From Seonamhaeicola sp. ML3 (GTDB taxonomy: Bacteria; Bacteroidota; Bacteroidia; Flavobacteriales; Flavobacteriaceae): a DNA stretch of 64,000 nucleotides. A program made the position numbers and the translations under genes. Where the stretch lies: assembly GCF_023273855.1 (NCBI RefSeq), contig NZ_CP096884.1, positions 1-64,000 on the forward strand. The letters are read 5' to 3'. The notes beneath the pieces were generated by a model, which was not told the origin of the DNA, did not search any database, and was given only the letters and a program-made list of their open reading frames with translations. Below, piece by piece: positions 25,962 to 34,802 of the stretch (the first letter of the stretch is position 1; every line of letters begins with the position of its first letter).

Positions 25962-27056
25962 TTAATCGCCATCGGCATCAACATAATCAACATTTATATT
26001 AAATGCTTGAAGCATATCTACTTTTAAGGACACCACAGCTAGTTGAAGTGCATCATAAGCTTGTGTCATTTTAGTGTTATCATCATTTATTTGCATAGCT
26101 AAATCGCTATTTAAAGCTTGTAATTTTTGACGTGCATCATCAAATCTTGAATTAATTAGCGTAACCAAATCATTCCTATTCAAACTTTGTAAATAGGTTT
26201 TAAAGCTATCTCCAGCAGTGCCGTTAGTATAGGCCTTTCCATTAAAAAAGTCTTGAACAGCATCTAATGCTACAAGTACTAATTCTTTAGAGTATATTTT
26301 ACTATAAAGTCCTTCAACTTTTTCTGGTAAAGGGGTTGCGGAGAAGTTGCCCGCTGGAATACCAATTTTATTTGCTCTTAATCCTTTTTCGTAATAATAA
26401 ACAAAATCATTAGTTAATTTATTTAAAGCACTTGTTGCAGTATTACCCGTTTGAGCAATGAATGAAGATTTATAACTTCCAGTCCAATCATTAAGAACCG
26501 TTTTTGTTAAAGATTCCATTTGATCTACAAGATCAGAGAGGTAAGAAAGATATTTAGCGTCACCATACTTGGCTAATATAGCAGTATCATCTTGAGCCAG
26601 TCCAAAAAGCATGTAATCTAACGCAGGGAAACCAACGGCATCGTTATTATTCACATTAGATAAATCGTAGGTTCCAGAAGCAATATTATTTTCAACATCT
26701 ACTGTGTTAGTTGGGTAGACATTCATTTGAAATCCATAAAGAATTTCCTCGGCTTTACCAATATTAAACATTTCAACATACTGCCATACTTTATAAGCAT
26801 TGAACCAAGTACTTCTCAATGCATCCAAATTGTTTTGATTAGGTGTAGCCATGAAGCTATCTTTAGCTGACTTTAAATCTGAAAGCTCAGTATCTAAATC
26901 TTGTAAAGCCGCAATGATTATATTATCGGCAACATTAGATAACAATGCACCTCTGTCAAAAGTATCAACTGGTCCCGTTGGGCCATCATCAGAAGATGAT
27001 GAACTACAGGCCATAATTAAACCTAGTGCAACTAATCCTAAAAAAAACTTCTTCAT
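25962..27056 (-). CDS. Imelysin family lipoprotein
   Basis: 364 residues with a lipoprotein signal (GLVALGLIMACSSSS, Cys17). The helical imelysin fold is indicated by DALRSTWFNAYKVWQYVEMF (about 75-95), NDAVGFPALDYMLFG (about 139-153) and a second repeat half with KLQALNSDLAMQIND. The family includes insulin-cleaving membrane protease homologues and iron-regulated IrpA; the peptidase GxHxxE motif is replaced here by GFPALDY, as in other imelysin-like proteins, so proteolysis is unlikely. It is the second gene of the iron-type operon. Confidence 0.9.
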   Translation of the reverse strand: MKKFFLGLVALGLIMACSSSSSDDGPTGPVDTFDRGALLSNVADNIIIAALQDLDTELSDLKSAKDSFMATPNQNNLDALRSTWFNAYKVWQYVEMFNIGKAEEILYGFQMNVYPTNTVDVENNIASGTYDLSNVNNNDAVGFPALDYMLFGLAQDDTAILAKYGDAKYLSYLSDLVDQMESLTKTVLNDWTGSYKSSFIAQTGNTATSALNKLTNDFVYYYEKGLRANKIGIPAGNFSATPLPEKVEGLYSKIYSKELVLVALDAVQDFFNGKAYTNGTAGDSFKTYLQSLNRNDLVTLINSRFDDARQKLQALNSDLAMQINDDNTKMTQAYDALQLAVVSLKVDMLQAFNINVDYVDADGD

Positions 27057-27099
27057 TTTATTATTCTTTTTTTAATAAACTTTTGCAAAAGTATTAAAA

Positions 27100-27131
27100 G
27101 TAGCTGTAGTAATATAATAAACCACAGCTAC
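27100..27131 (-). other. Stem-loop between DUF4856 and imelysin genes
   Basis: GTAGCTGTAGT (27100-27110) pairs with ACCACAGCTAC (27121-27131) with one wobble and a 10-base loop. On the minus strand only a short TTTT follows, so it may be a processing or stabilising hairpin more than a terminator. A TACTTTTG (27093-27086) next to it could be a weak second promoter for imelysin. Confidence 0.45.
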
Positions 27132-27158
27132 CTAAAAATTTTATCATTTCTATATTGT

Positions 27159-28355
27159 TTAACTACCAGCTTGAGCTGTTGTAAAGTTAAATCTCGCTGA
27201 AATTTCATCAGACATGGTATCTAAAGTTTGCGTAGTTATATCCCAGAAACCATTTCCAGATAAAAGAGTAGCTATAAAAGCATCTACTTCTGCTTTTGTA
27301 AAATATGGTGCTCCGGTACCAGGTTTTCTGGTAAACTGTAAACTATATACAAACCCGAATCCTTCAGATAAATCATGGAAAGCCGCACCTTTATCATTAA
27401 CTAGAGTTAACTTGGCCTGTTGAAGGTAATAAACTGCTCTAATTCCAATAATCTCAGATATCTTTTCTCTGATGATAGCAGCTTGTTCGTCTCTTACGTC
27501 ATAGTTCTTAGCAACAATTGCTGCTCTTCCTAGTTTGAAAGCCTCAAAAATTTCATCTGCAATTCCTGCAAAATCGCTGTCACCTTCAACTCTTCCTAAA
27601 TATTTATTTAAAAAGCTATCTGCTCCTAAATCAGCATTTGGATTAGCAGGGTCTGCATTTACGCCATAAACATAACCGTAAGCTTCGTCCCACTTATGTT
27701 CCATGTTTGTGTATGTCTTACCATCGGCAACGGTGCCAGCATCATTATCAGCAACATTAGTTCCCGCATCTAAAACAGCAGGACTTAAATAATTATTTAA
27801 AGCTTGATCAACCATTAAAGCACCTATTAAACCTTTATTTACAGCTTGACTATACTCTAACCCTTTTGCATTGACATAACGTGTAGAACCACCACCAGCT
27901 TCTTGAATTTTACCGGCAGTTCCTGAAGCTGCATCTACAGACCAGTTTGGATAAACCTCATCAACTTGACCTTTTATCCATGCATCAAAATCAGCTTTAA
28001 TAGCATTGGCATCTGTTGTATTTGCAGAGAAATAATCTGCTGAAGCGGCAGTTTTACTTCTTATTGTTTTAGATGAAGCATTTAAATCTGCATCAGCAAA
28101 TTTATCTCCTGTATTTGTGAACATACCATCTAAATCGGCTTCAGATTTTGAAGTATCCTTTAGAGCATCGATTAATTCTTGCCCCATTTCAATTCTTGTT
28201 GTTTGACCACTAAAACTAACGGTAGATGCACCATCTCTGGTAAAGCTATACGTAGCTGGAGCAACCACTTGGTTTCCTCCTACGTTATCATCATCGTTTG
28301 AACACGACACAAATAAGCTTCCTAAAATTAATGCGCTTATCGTAATTTTTTTCAT
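27159..28355 (-). CDS. DUF4856 family lipoprotein
   Basis: 398 residues with a lipoprotein signal (ALILGSLFVSCSND, cysteine near 18). The N-terminal PATYSFTRDGASTVSFSGQTTRIEM and the HKWDEAYGYVYG segment are characteristic of DUF4856, a family related in neighbourhood and probably in fold to imelysin. It is mainly helical, function unknown, surface or periplasmic by signal. It is the first gene of the five-gene iron/haem-type operon, with a well formed promoter bracketed by two identical palindromes. Confidence 0.88.
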   Translation of the reverse strand: MKKITISALILGSLFVSCSNDDDNVGGNQVVAPATYSFTRDGASTVSFSGQTTRIEMGQELIDALKDTSKSEADLDGMFTNTGDKFADADLNASSKTIRSKTAASADYFSANTTDANAIKADFDAWIKGQVDEVYPNWSVDAASGTAGKIQEAGGGSTRYVNAKGLEYSQAVNKGLIGALMVDQALNNYLSPAVLDAGTNVADNDAGTVADGKTYTNMEHKWDEAYGYVYGVNADPANPNADLGADSFLNKYLGRVEGDSDFAGIADEIFEAFKLGRAAIVAKNYDVRDEQAAIIREKISEIIGIRAVYYLQQAKLTLVNDKGAAFHDLSEGFGFVYSLQFTRKPGTGAPYFTKAEVDAFIATLLSGNGFWDITTQTLDTMSDEISARFNFTTAQAGS

Positions 28356-28360
28356 TGTTT

Positions 28361-28383
28361 TTTATTTAGATTAAATTTAAATA
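28361..28383. promoter_or_regulatory. Fur-like palindrome, proximal copy
   Basis: A near-palindrome TTTATTTAGATTAAATTTAA extending to 28383, 6 bases before the DUF4856 start codon and just downstream of the predicted transcription start. The first 23 bases are identical to the copy at 28429. Its ATTTAGAtt/aatTTAAAT architecture resembles Fur sites; the regulator is inferred. Confidence 0.6.
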
Positions 28384-28396
28384 GTTGTTTCGAATG

Positions 28397-28427
28397 CAAA
28401 TATAGAACTCATTTTCACTCATACAAA
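28397..28427 (-). promoter_or_regulatory. Promoter of the DUF4856-imelysin operon
   Basis: Minus-strand TTTG (28427-28424), exactly 19 bases, then TATATTTG (28404-28397): a perfect TTTG-N19-TAnnTTTG promoter. It lies between the two palindromes at 28361 and 28429. Confidence 0.8.
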
Positions 28428-28428
28428 G

Positions 28429-28453
28429 TTTATTTAGATTAAATTTAAATAAA
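28429..28453. promoter_or_regulatory. Fur-like palindrome, distal copy
   Basis: A 25-base near-palindrome (TTTATTTAG and a central ATTAAAT, then TTAAATAAA) with only three mismatched positions to its own reverse complement (positions 9, 13, 17). It abuts the -33 element of the operon promoter and repeats the proximal copy, 68 bases away. Confidence 0.6.
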
Positions 28454-28520
28454 AATAGAGGTAGAATTATATTAAACTGTATGTCAATATTTTATATGAA
28501 AAATTTAACATTTAGATAAA

Positions 28521-29384
28521 CTATCGATAATATTTAAAAATCTTTGAGGCCTCATTATAGGCACTCTCAAAGCTCATGGCGTTAAGTGTGTTGAGTTGCT
28601 TTGATGTAAAGTAAGAAAGTAACTTTTCGGTGGGCATATTTCCTGTTAGTTCGTCTTTTGCCATGGGACAACCACCAAAACCTTGTATGGCGCCATCAAA
28701 ACGTTTACAACCAGAATTAAAAGCTGCATCTATTTTTTCAAACCAAGAAGTTGGTGTGGTGTGTAAATGCGCTCCGAATTCAATATTAGGATATTTGGGA
28801 ATTAAATTTGAAAATAAATATGTGATACTTTCAGAAGTAGAACTGCCAATGGTATCACTTAAAGACAATATCTTAACGCCCATATGGTTTAAGCGTTCTG
28901 TCCACTCCCCTACAATGTCAACATTCCACGGGTCTCCATAAGGGTTTCCAAAACCCATTGAGATATAAACTACCAGCTCCTTGTTATTCTTGTCTGCCAA
29001 TTCAAGAATATCATTCAGAATATCAACCGATTGTGCAATAGTTTTATGCGTATTCCTCATCTGAAAATTCTCTGATATCGAGAAAGGATAACCCAAATAT
29101 GTTATCTCAGGGTGCCGGCATGCATCTTGGGCACCTCTTAAATTAGCTACTATGGCCAGAAGTTTACTCGTAGTTTTACTCAAATCTAATTGAGATAATA
29201 CTTCGGCTGTATCTTTCATTTGTGGGATCGCCTTTGGCGACACAAAACTCCCAAAATCGATGGTATCGAAACCTACCCTAAGCAATGCCTGAATATATTG
29301 CACCTTTTGCGATGTAGGTATAAATTGTTTTATACCTTGCATAGCATCTCTCGGACATTCAATAATCTTTATATTCTCCGGCAT
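28521..29384 (-). CDS. Hydroxymethylglutaryl-CoA lyase
   Basis: Splits HMG-CoA into acetoacetate and acetyl-CoA in leucine and ketone-body breakdown. 287 residues, TIM barrel of the DRE-TIM class: N-terminal KIIECPRDAMQGI (the Arg is the catalytic ligand), GFDTIDFGSFVSPKAIPQMKD, metal-binding HLHTT (about 207) and the C-terminal signature GFGGCPMAKDELTGNMPTE with the active-site cysteine. The gene is single, between the iron operon and a long intergenic region. No strong promoter or terminator was seen. Confidence 0.93.
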   Translation of the reverse strand: MPENIKIIECPRDAMQGIKQFIPTSQKVQYIQALLRVGFDTIDFGSFVSPKAIPQMKDTAEVLSQLDLSKTTSKLLAIVANLRGAQDACRHPEITYLGYPFSISENFQMRNTHKTIAQSVDILNDILELADKNNKELVVYISMGFGNPYGDPWNVDIVGEWTERLNHMGVKILSLSDTIGSSTSESITYLFSNLIPKYPNIEFGAHLHTTPTSWFEKIDAAFNSGCKRFDGAIQGFGGCPMAKDELTGNMPTEKLLSYFTSKQLNTLNAMSFESAYNEASKIFKYYR

Positions 29385-29782
29385 AAGCGTAGTAAATCTG
29401 GGTAAAAATACTATTAATTTTTATAAGATAATTTGGGAATGAAATCTTTGAAGTACTCCTTTTTTAATTAATCCTAATTGATTCAAAATAATTCTTTTAG
29501 TTTTCTAAATATTAATATAAACATCCTCATCAAAGAGCCTTAGTAACTTTTCTAAAATTCGTCATTCGAATAATGAAAAATTATAAAAAAGTTGCTATTG
29601 AACGTATCTATTTTAAATTCAGGCATTTGTTTCTTTTCGTTAGTTTTTACAAGATAACACCTCAACTAATGACGATTATTCAAGAATTAACGCATGTTAT
29701 CGACAAAACCTTACAATTAACGTTTTTTTTGTATGAATTTCGTTCCATGGGATACATTTGAAGTATTCAATTGCCCCAAACA
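29385..29782. other. 398-base divergent intergenic region
   Basis: Contains no RNA gene or convincing coding sequence. The right end holds the promoter of the secreted metalloprotease (29728-29760). A 62-codon ORF at 29573-29761 has no conserved feature and overlaps that promoter. Nothing else stands out. Confidence 0.5.
29728..29760 (+). promoter_or_regulatory. Promoter of the secreted metalloprotease
   Basis: TTTG (29728-29731), 21 bases, TACATTTG (29753-29760), a full TAnnTTTG match 22 bases before the ATG at 29783. Confidence 0.6.
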
Positions 29783-31714
29783 ATGAAATCCTGTTCTACT
29801 AAAATATTATTCCAATTCTTTTTGGTTTTGTTTACAAGCTCGTCTTTTGTGTTTTCTCAAGACTTGGAAGTACATTGTACCACTAATGTATCATCAGAAC
29901 AATTAGAATTTTATAAGAGTATTAGAAGTCAATTAAAGTCTGTTGAAAAACAGTTCAATACCGAACTATCTAATAAAACAAACTCGTCTAATATTGTAAA
30001 TTTCATACCCGTTAAAATACATGTGTTAAGATATGCCGATGGCTCTGAGGGAATTTCTGAATCTGATATAGATTTTAGTATCGATAATTTAAACGATTTC
30101 TTTAAGGGTTCACTTTTAGAGTTCTTTAATTGCTCGGATATTAATTACATTGACGATGACGCTTTAGCTCAGGTTAAGAAAGGAGAAGTAGACGATTTAA
30201 TAGATGCTCACAACGTTCAAGGAATGGTAAATATATATTTTTCGCATTCCATTAAGAACGAATCCGATCAGCATATTTGCGGATACAGTAACAACACTAG
30301 AAATAAAGATTTTATTTTTATCAAAAACTTTTGTGCACTTGGATCTACGCTAGCTCATGAAATGGGACATTACTTCTCGCTAATCCATACGCATGGTGCA
30401 GATAATTATCAAATAACAACAGAATTGGTTGATGGTAGCAACTGTGATACCGACGGTGATGGTATTTGCGACACCCCTGCCGACCCTGGTCTTTCTTCCA
30501 ATAATGTAAATAACTTTTGCGAATATACAGGTGATTTAAAAGATGCTTATGGCCACACATTTAAGCCTGATACTAAAAACATAATGTCTTACTCCAGAAA
30601 AAGTTGTCGTTCTCATTTTTCTAAGCAACAACTTATTAGAATGTATGCTTTTTATGTTACACAAAAGAATTATTTAGCGTGTCCGGATTTTAACGCAGAT
30701 TTTAATGTTAGCGCATACGCTACTTGCGAAACAACTCTTAACGTCAGTTTTAGTAACGATTGTGAAGGTATTACAAACTGGGAGTGGGATATCGACTCCG
30801 ATGGCACTATAGATTACACCACAAAAAACCCAACACATACCTTCGGAACTGGTGTTTATGATGTAACATTGACTGTTACCAAAAAATCAAAAAAGATTAG
30901 TAAAACCTATCACAACCTTATAAAAGTTGGATATTATGCAGAGGCGCTATTTGATGAAACTTTTGATTCTTTCAATATTGCTGAAGATAATGGCTGGACA
31001 ACCATAGATCGCTCCAAAAGTGGATACAATTGGTTAATAAACCATGGAGCTACAACCACAAAAGAAACGGGGCCTCTTAATGACCATTCAAAACAAAGCA
31101 GTATTGGAAAATACATTTATACTGAAGCCTCTGGAGCCAAAGCTGGTGATATTGCTGAATTTATATCGCCATGTTTAGATGTGGTTTACGATAATTCTGA
31201 AATACAGTTCTCTTACCATATGTTTGGAAAAAATATTGGCGAACTTCATGTTGATATTGAAACAGAATCTGGATACATTCTAGATGTTATAGATCCATTA
31301 ATAGGAAGCCAACAAGATTATCAAGATGATGATTTCCTCACCACAAGTATCAATTTATCACCCTATACTGGAAAAACCATTAAGATAAGATTTAGAGCCA
31401 TTCGTGGAAAAGGCTTTGAAGGTGACATTGCTATTGACGATGTCTTTCTAAAGACCATTATCAAGCCAATATCTGACGAATCGGTATCACTATATCCAAA
31501 TCCGGTTAAGAACGATTTACTTTTTGTGAAGATCAATAACGAAAGAAACGATAATGAAATCCTAAACTATACGATTTCTAATTTAATGGGACAAACGTTC
31601 TCTTCTGGAATGGTTTCCGGTAACCCTATAAACACAAGCGATTTATCTTCAGGAGCTTATATACTTACAGTTTCAGGAGAAAAATCTAAAGTTATGAAAC
31701 GCTTTGTTAAATAG
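29783..31714 (+). CDS. Secreted M43-like zinc metalloprotease with PKD and T9SS sorting domains
   Basis: 643 residues from the ATG at 29783 (a TTG at 29771 precedes it). Order: signal peptide ([15 protein letters not shown]), a prodomain, a metzincin-like catalytic domain with [11 protein letters not shown] (about 195-205; Glu catalytic, three His zinc ligands), a calcium-type [15 protein letters not shown] loop, a PKD domain (FNADFNV to TVTKKSKK, about 305-370), a MAM-like jelly-roll domain (about 390-555) and a C-terminal type A T9SS sorting domain ([12 protein letters not shown] to MKRFVK). It is exported through the outer membrane by T9SS and probably digests proteins outside the cell. 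Confidence 0.88.
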   Translation: MKSCSTKILFQFFLVLFTSSSFVFSQDLEVHCTTNVSSEQLEFYKSIRSQLKSVEKQFNTELSNKTNSSNIVNFIPVKIHVLRYADGSEGISESDIDFSIDNLNDFFKGSLLEFFNCSDINYIDDDALAQVKKGEVDDLIDAHNVQGMVNIYFSHSIKNESDQHICGYSNNTRNKDFIFIKNFCALGSTLAHEMGHYFSLIHTHGADNYQITTELVDGSNCDTDGDGICDTPADPGLSSNNVNNFCEYTGDLKDAYGHTFKPDTKNIMSYSRKSCRSHFSKQQLIRMYAFYVTQKNYLACPDFNADFNVSAYATCETTLNVSFSNDCEGITNWEWDIDSDGTIDYTTKNPTHTFGTGVYDVTLTVTKKSKKISKTYHNLIKVGYYAEALFDETFDSFNIAEDNGWTTIDRSKSGYNWLINHGATTTKETGPLNDHSKQSSIGKYIYTEASGAKAGDIAEFISPCLDVVYDNSEIQFSYHMFGKNIGELHVDIETESGYILDVIDPLIGSQQDYQDDDFLTTSINLSPYTGKTIKIRFRAIRGKGFEGDIAIDDVFLKTIIKPISDESVSLYPNPVKNDLLFVKINNERNDNEILNYTISNLMGQTFSSGMVSGNPINTSDLSSGAYILTVSGEKSKVMKRFVK

Positions 31715-32741
31715 CCTTCAAAATAGCTTTATTAATTCGTTTGATAAGACTCGGGCCTTCGTAAATAAATCCGGTATAAATTTGAACTAAATCTGCTCCC
31801 GCATTTATTTTTTCAAGAGCATCCTCGGCAGAATGGATACCACCAACTCCAATAATTGGAAACGCCTTGTTACTCTTATCGGAGAGATATTTAATAACAC
31901 TAGTACTTTTATCCTTAATGGGTTGTCCGCTTAAGCCTCCGTTTCCTATTTCTTTTAACCTTTCATCAGATGCTTTTAAACCAGTCCTATCTATCGATGT
32001 ATTACTAGCAATAACACCATCAAGCTTGGTGTCGTTAACCAGCCCTATGATTTCATCTAATTGACCATTATTTAAATCTGGAGCAATTTTTAAAAGAATA
32101 GGTTTTTGGTTTTTAAATGTTTTATTAGCTCCTTGTACGGCACCAATTAACTCTTCTAAATAATCTTTATCACTAAGTTTCGCATGACTCCCAACATTGG
32201 GACAACTCACATTTAAAACAAAATAATCCACATAAGGATGTAGTGCATTAAAACATTCTAGGTAATCTTTTGTGTAATCCTCAGGTTTAGTAGCTGTATT
32301 TTTTCCAATATTCCCACCAATGATAAGTTTTCCTTCGTTTTTTTTGAGTTGCTCAATAGCAGCTTCAACACCTTCATTATTAAAACCCATACGGTTTATA
32401 ATACCTTGGTCATCTTTCAATCTAAACAAACGCTTTTTGGGATTTCCTGTTTGCCCCTTAGGGGTTACTGTACCTATTTCTATAAAACCAAATCCAAAAT
32501 CTGCTAACTCATTATACAAAACCGCATTTTTATCGAAGCCAGCTGCAAGACCAACAGGGTTTTTAAATTTCAATCCAAAAAGATTTCGCTCCAACCGCTT
32601 GTCTTCTATGGTATATAACCCCTTGAAAATAGATGAAACACCAGGGATTTTAGAAGAAAATTTTATTAGCGAAAAAGTAAAATGATGAATTTTTTCAGGA
32701 TCAAAAGAAAAAAATATAGGACGAAGTAATGTTTTGTACAT
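31707..32741 (-). CDS. pyrD: Dihydroorotate dehydrogenase (quinone), class 2
   Basis: Fourth step of pyrimidine synthesis, membrane-associated, quinone-linked. 344 residues from the ATG at 32741, giving the usual opening [21 protein letters not shown] with its amphipathic membrane-binding helices. FMN-barrel motifs include [30 protein letters not shown], the catalytic Ser loop [10 protein letters not shown] and IIGVGGI. An upstream reading to 32795 is not needed. Its 3' end overlaps the metalloprotease 3' end by 8 bases (convergent). Confidence 0.96.
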   Translation of the reverse strand: MYKTLLRPIFFSFDPEKIHHFTFSLIKFSSKIPGVSSIFKGLYTIEDKRLERNLFGLKFKNPVGLAAGFDKNAVLYNELADFGFGFIEIGTVTPKGQTGNPKKRLFRLKDDQGIINRMGFNNEGVEAAIEQLKKNEGKLIIGGNIGKNTATKPEDYTKDYLECFNALHPYVDYFVLNVSCPNVGSHAKLSDKDYLEELIGAVQGANKTFKNQKPILLKIAPDLNNGQLDEIIGLVNDTKLDGVIASNTSIDRTGLKASDERLKEIGNGGLSGQPIKDKSTSVIKYLSDKSNKAFPIIGVGGIHSAEDALEKINAGADLVQIYTGFIYEGPSLIKRINKAILKAI

Positions 32742-32755
32742 CTGTTTTATTTGTG

Positions 32756-32763
32756 CAAAAGTA
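32756..32763 (-). promoter_or_regulatory. -7 element of pyrD
   Basis: Minus-strand TACTTTTG, a full TAnnTTTG match, 14 bases before the pyrD ATG. No matching TTTG lies at the normal spacing upstream. Confidence 0.45.
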
Positions 32764-32859
32764 CACCTAAATAGTTTAAATAAAAAATGCATCAATACTC
32801 AAATAATCGTAATTTTACGTACGGCCACGTGCCTATCTTCAACTTAAATTTACTTATTA

Positions 32860-34101
32860 ATGATTTCCAAAGAACATATTATAAATCGGTTTATTAGCTA
32901 CGTTACTATTGATACTGAATCTGACCCAAATTCTGAAACTACACCAAGCACCAAAAAACAATGGGACTTGGCCAATAAACTAGTAAGAGAGCTTGAAAAC
33001 ATTGGTATGGAAGACGTTTCAATTGATGAAAACGCTTATGTTTTGGCAACGCTTCCCAGTAATGTAGACCACAATGTTCCAACTATTGGTTTTATATCGC
33101 ATTTCGATACTTCTCCAGATTTTACTGGAGCCAATGTCACTCCGCAAATTCACGAAAACTATTTAGGAGGCGAACTACTGTTAAATAAAGAGGAAGGTAT
33201 TGTTCTATCGCCAGACTATTTTGAAGACTTACGGTTATATATTGGACAAACCCTTATCACAACAGATGGCACAACACTTCTGGGCGCAGATGATAAGGCT
33301 GGTATTTGTGAAATCGTTTCGGCTATGGAATACTTAATTAATCATCCTGAAATAAAACATGGAAAAATAAGGGTTGGATTTACCCCAGATGAAGAAATTG
33401 GTAGAGGTGCCCATAAATTTGATGTTGAAAAATTTGGAGCCGACTGGGCTTATACCATGGATGGAAGCCAGATTGGTGAATTAGAATACGAAAATTTTAA
33501 TGCTGCTTCTGCTGTTGTGAAAATTAAAGGTAAAATGGTTCACCCCGGTTATGCAAAAGGTAAGATGGTCAATTCAATGCTTATCGCTACAGATTTTATA
33601 AACTCACTTCCTCCCATGGAAACACCAGAACAAACTGAAGGCTATCAGGGTTTTTTCCATTTACATAATATGACTTGTGACGTTGAAGAAACTACTTTAG
33701 AGTACATTATTAGGGACCATGACAAGGAACACTTTGAAGCCCGAAAAGAAATGATGCTAAAACTTACTGGAGAATTAAATTCGCAGTACGATAAAGAAAT
33801 CATTTCTACCGAAATTAAAGACCAATATTACAATATGCGCGAAAAAATAGAACCCGTAATGCACATTGTTGATATTGCCGAAGAAGCTATGAGAGCGCTG
33901 GATATTGAACCGTTAATAAAAGCTATTCGAGGAGGTACTGACGGCTCACAGCTAAGTTACATGGGGCTTCCATGCCCCAATATATTTGCAGGAGGGCACA
34001 ACTTTCACGGACGTTATGAGTATATTCCCGTAGAAAGTATGATCAAAGCTACCGAGGTTATCTGTAAAATTGCTGAGCTGACTGCTTTAAAGCACAATTA
34101 A
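32860..34101 (+). CDS. pepT: Peptidase T (tripeptide aminopeptidase)
   Basis: Cytoplasmic dizinc M20B peptidase that removes N-terminal residues from tripeptides. 413 residues, normal length. Zinc and catalytic residues are visible in order: SHFDTSPD (about 83), [18 protein letters not shown] (catalytic Glu pair about 174), MDGSQIGE and the C-terminal [10 protein letters not shown]. The lid domain carries [18 protein letters not shown]. The gene is monocistronic, divergent from pyrD with 118 bases between the start codons. Confidence 0.96.
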   Translation: MISKEHIINRFISYVTIDTESDPNSETTPSTKKQWDLANKLVRELENIGMEDVSIDENAYVLATLPSNVDHNVPTIGFISHFDTSPDFTGANVTPQIHENYLGGELLLNKEEGIVLSPDYFEDLRLYIGQTLITTDGTTLLGADDKAGICEIVSAMEYLINHPEIKHGKIRVGFTPDEEIGRGAHKFDVEKFGADWAYTMDGSQIGELEYENFNAASAVVKIKGKMVHPGYAKGKMVNSMLIATDFINSLPPMETPEQTEGYQGFFHLHNMTCDVEETTLEYIIRDHDKEHFEARKEMMLKLTGELNSQYDKEIISTEIKDQYYNMREKIEPVMHIVDIAEEAMRALDIEPLIKAIRGGTDGSQLSYMGLPCPNIFAGGHNFHGRYEYIPVESMIKATEVICKIAELTALKHN

Positions 34102-34176
34102 TTTAAAATAAAGAAACTTATACAATGTTATACTTCGATAAAAGGTGGGATTAATTCGGCTTAATTCACAAAAAAA

Positions 34177-34281
34177 ATGAGCAAATTTCCTTTAACCTAT
34201 AAAAAATGGTTTAATCGAAAATTTGATGTATACGACTACATTTTACTTAATTTTACCAAGCTATTAATTCTAATAATATAA
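34177..34281 (+). CDS. Small ORF, 34 codons, possible membrane miniprotein or leader peptide
   Basis: An ATG after seven A residues opens 34 codons ending TAA at 34281, three bases before the ATG of the CTERM-tailed gene. The product begins MSKFPLTYKKWFNRKFDVYD and ends in a hydrophobic helix (YILLNFTKLLILII), so it looks like a small single-pass membrane peptide. The tight spacing suggests translational coupling. It has no homologue that I recognise, and it may be non-coding. Confidence 0.35.
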   Translation: MSKFPLTYKKWFNRKFDVYDYILLNFTKLLILII

Positions 34282-34284
34282 AAA

Positions 34285-34614
34285 ATGAAGGGTAACATTT
34301 TTGTAAAGACAATTAAAACGGTGGTTTTTATTTTTGCCTTTGTAATTTGTACAAGCGCAAATGCCACCAGTAGTGCACAAGCTGCAACTATCAGTACACC
34401 AACTACGGTTTTATCTTCTGCTAATGCACATGCTTTAACATGGACATGGTGGTGGAAAAAGAAAAAAAGAAAAAAACCGAGAAAGAAAAAATACGTTTAC
34501 AAAAGACCAGCAAGAGATTGTAAACCTGACAGAATTCCTGTAGATGGAGGTCTAGGTATTTTACTTTTAGGTGCTACTGCATTTGGAGTAAGAAAACTTC
34601 GAAAAGACAAATAA
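34285..34614 (+). CDS. Small exported protein with PID/PEP-CTERM-like tail and Trp/Lys block
   Basis: 109 residues. Signal peptide (TVVFIFAFVICTSANA, about 13-28), a short Ala/Ser/Thr-rich part, a striking TWTWWWKKKKRKKPRKKK stretch (about 52-69), and a C-terminal tripartite signal: RIPVDGG, hydrophobic GILLLGATAFGV, basic RKLRKDK (about 84-109). This order (short motif, membrane helix, positive cluster) is that of PID/PEP-CTERM sorting signals handled by exosortase-type enzymes in other bacteria. No such enzyme is in this window. A paralogue lies 188 bases downstream. Function unknown. Confidence 0.75.
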   Translation: MKGNIFVKTIKTVVFIFAFVICTSANATSSAQAATISTPTTVLSSANAHALTWTWWWKKKKRKKPRKKKYVYKRPARDCKPDRIPVDGGLGILLLGATAFGVRKLRKDK

Positions 34615-34638
34615 TGATATTAATTTGAATTAATATTT

Positions 34639-34669
34639 AAAAGGCTTCCTGTTTAGGAAGCCTTTTTTT
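34639..34669 (+). terminator. Intrinsic terminator after first CTERM gene
   Basis: AAAAGGCTTCCT, four-base loop, AGGAAGCC and seven T residues: a perfect 12-base-pair stem. It makes the second CTERM gene an independent transcript. Confidence 0.9.
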
Positions 34670-34802
34670 AAACTTAAATTCTCTTAAAGGGCTGAAATTT
34701 AGCTATCAAAGTCTAAAAATGCAGTTTAACGACAAAATTCTTTAATCTCAAATCAATTAGTTAGATTTAACCAGCTGTTAATCAAAAAAATGGGTAATTA
34801 AA

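Noticed and set aside
29573-29761. 62-codon ORF before the metalloprotease gene
   Set aside because: It covers the metalloprotease promoter, is rich in Phe and Leu as chance AT-rich ORFs are, and shows no signal peptide or conserved motif.
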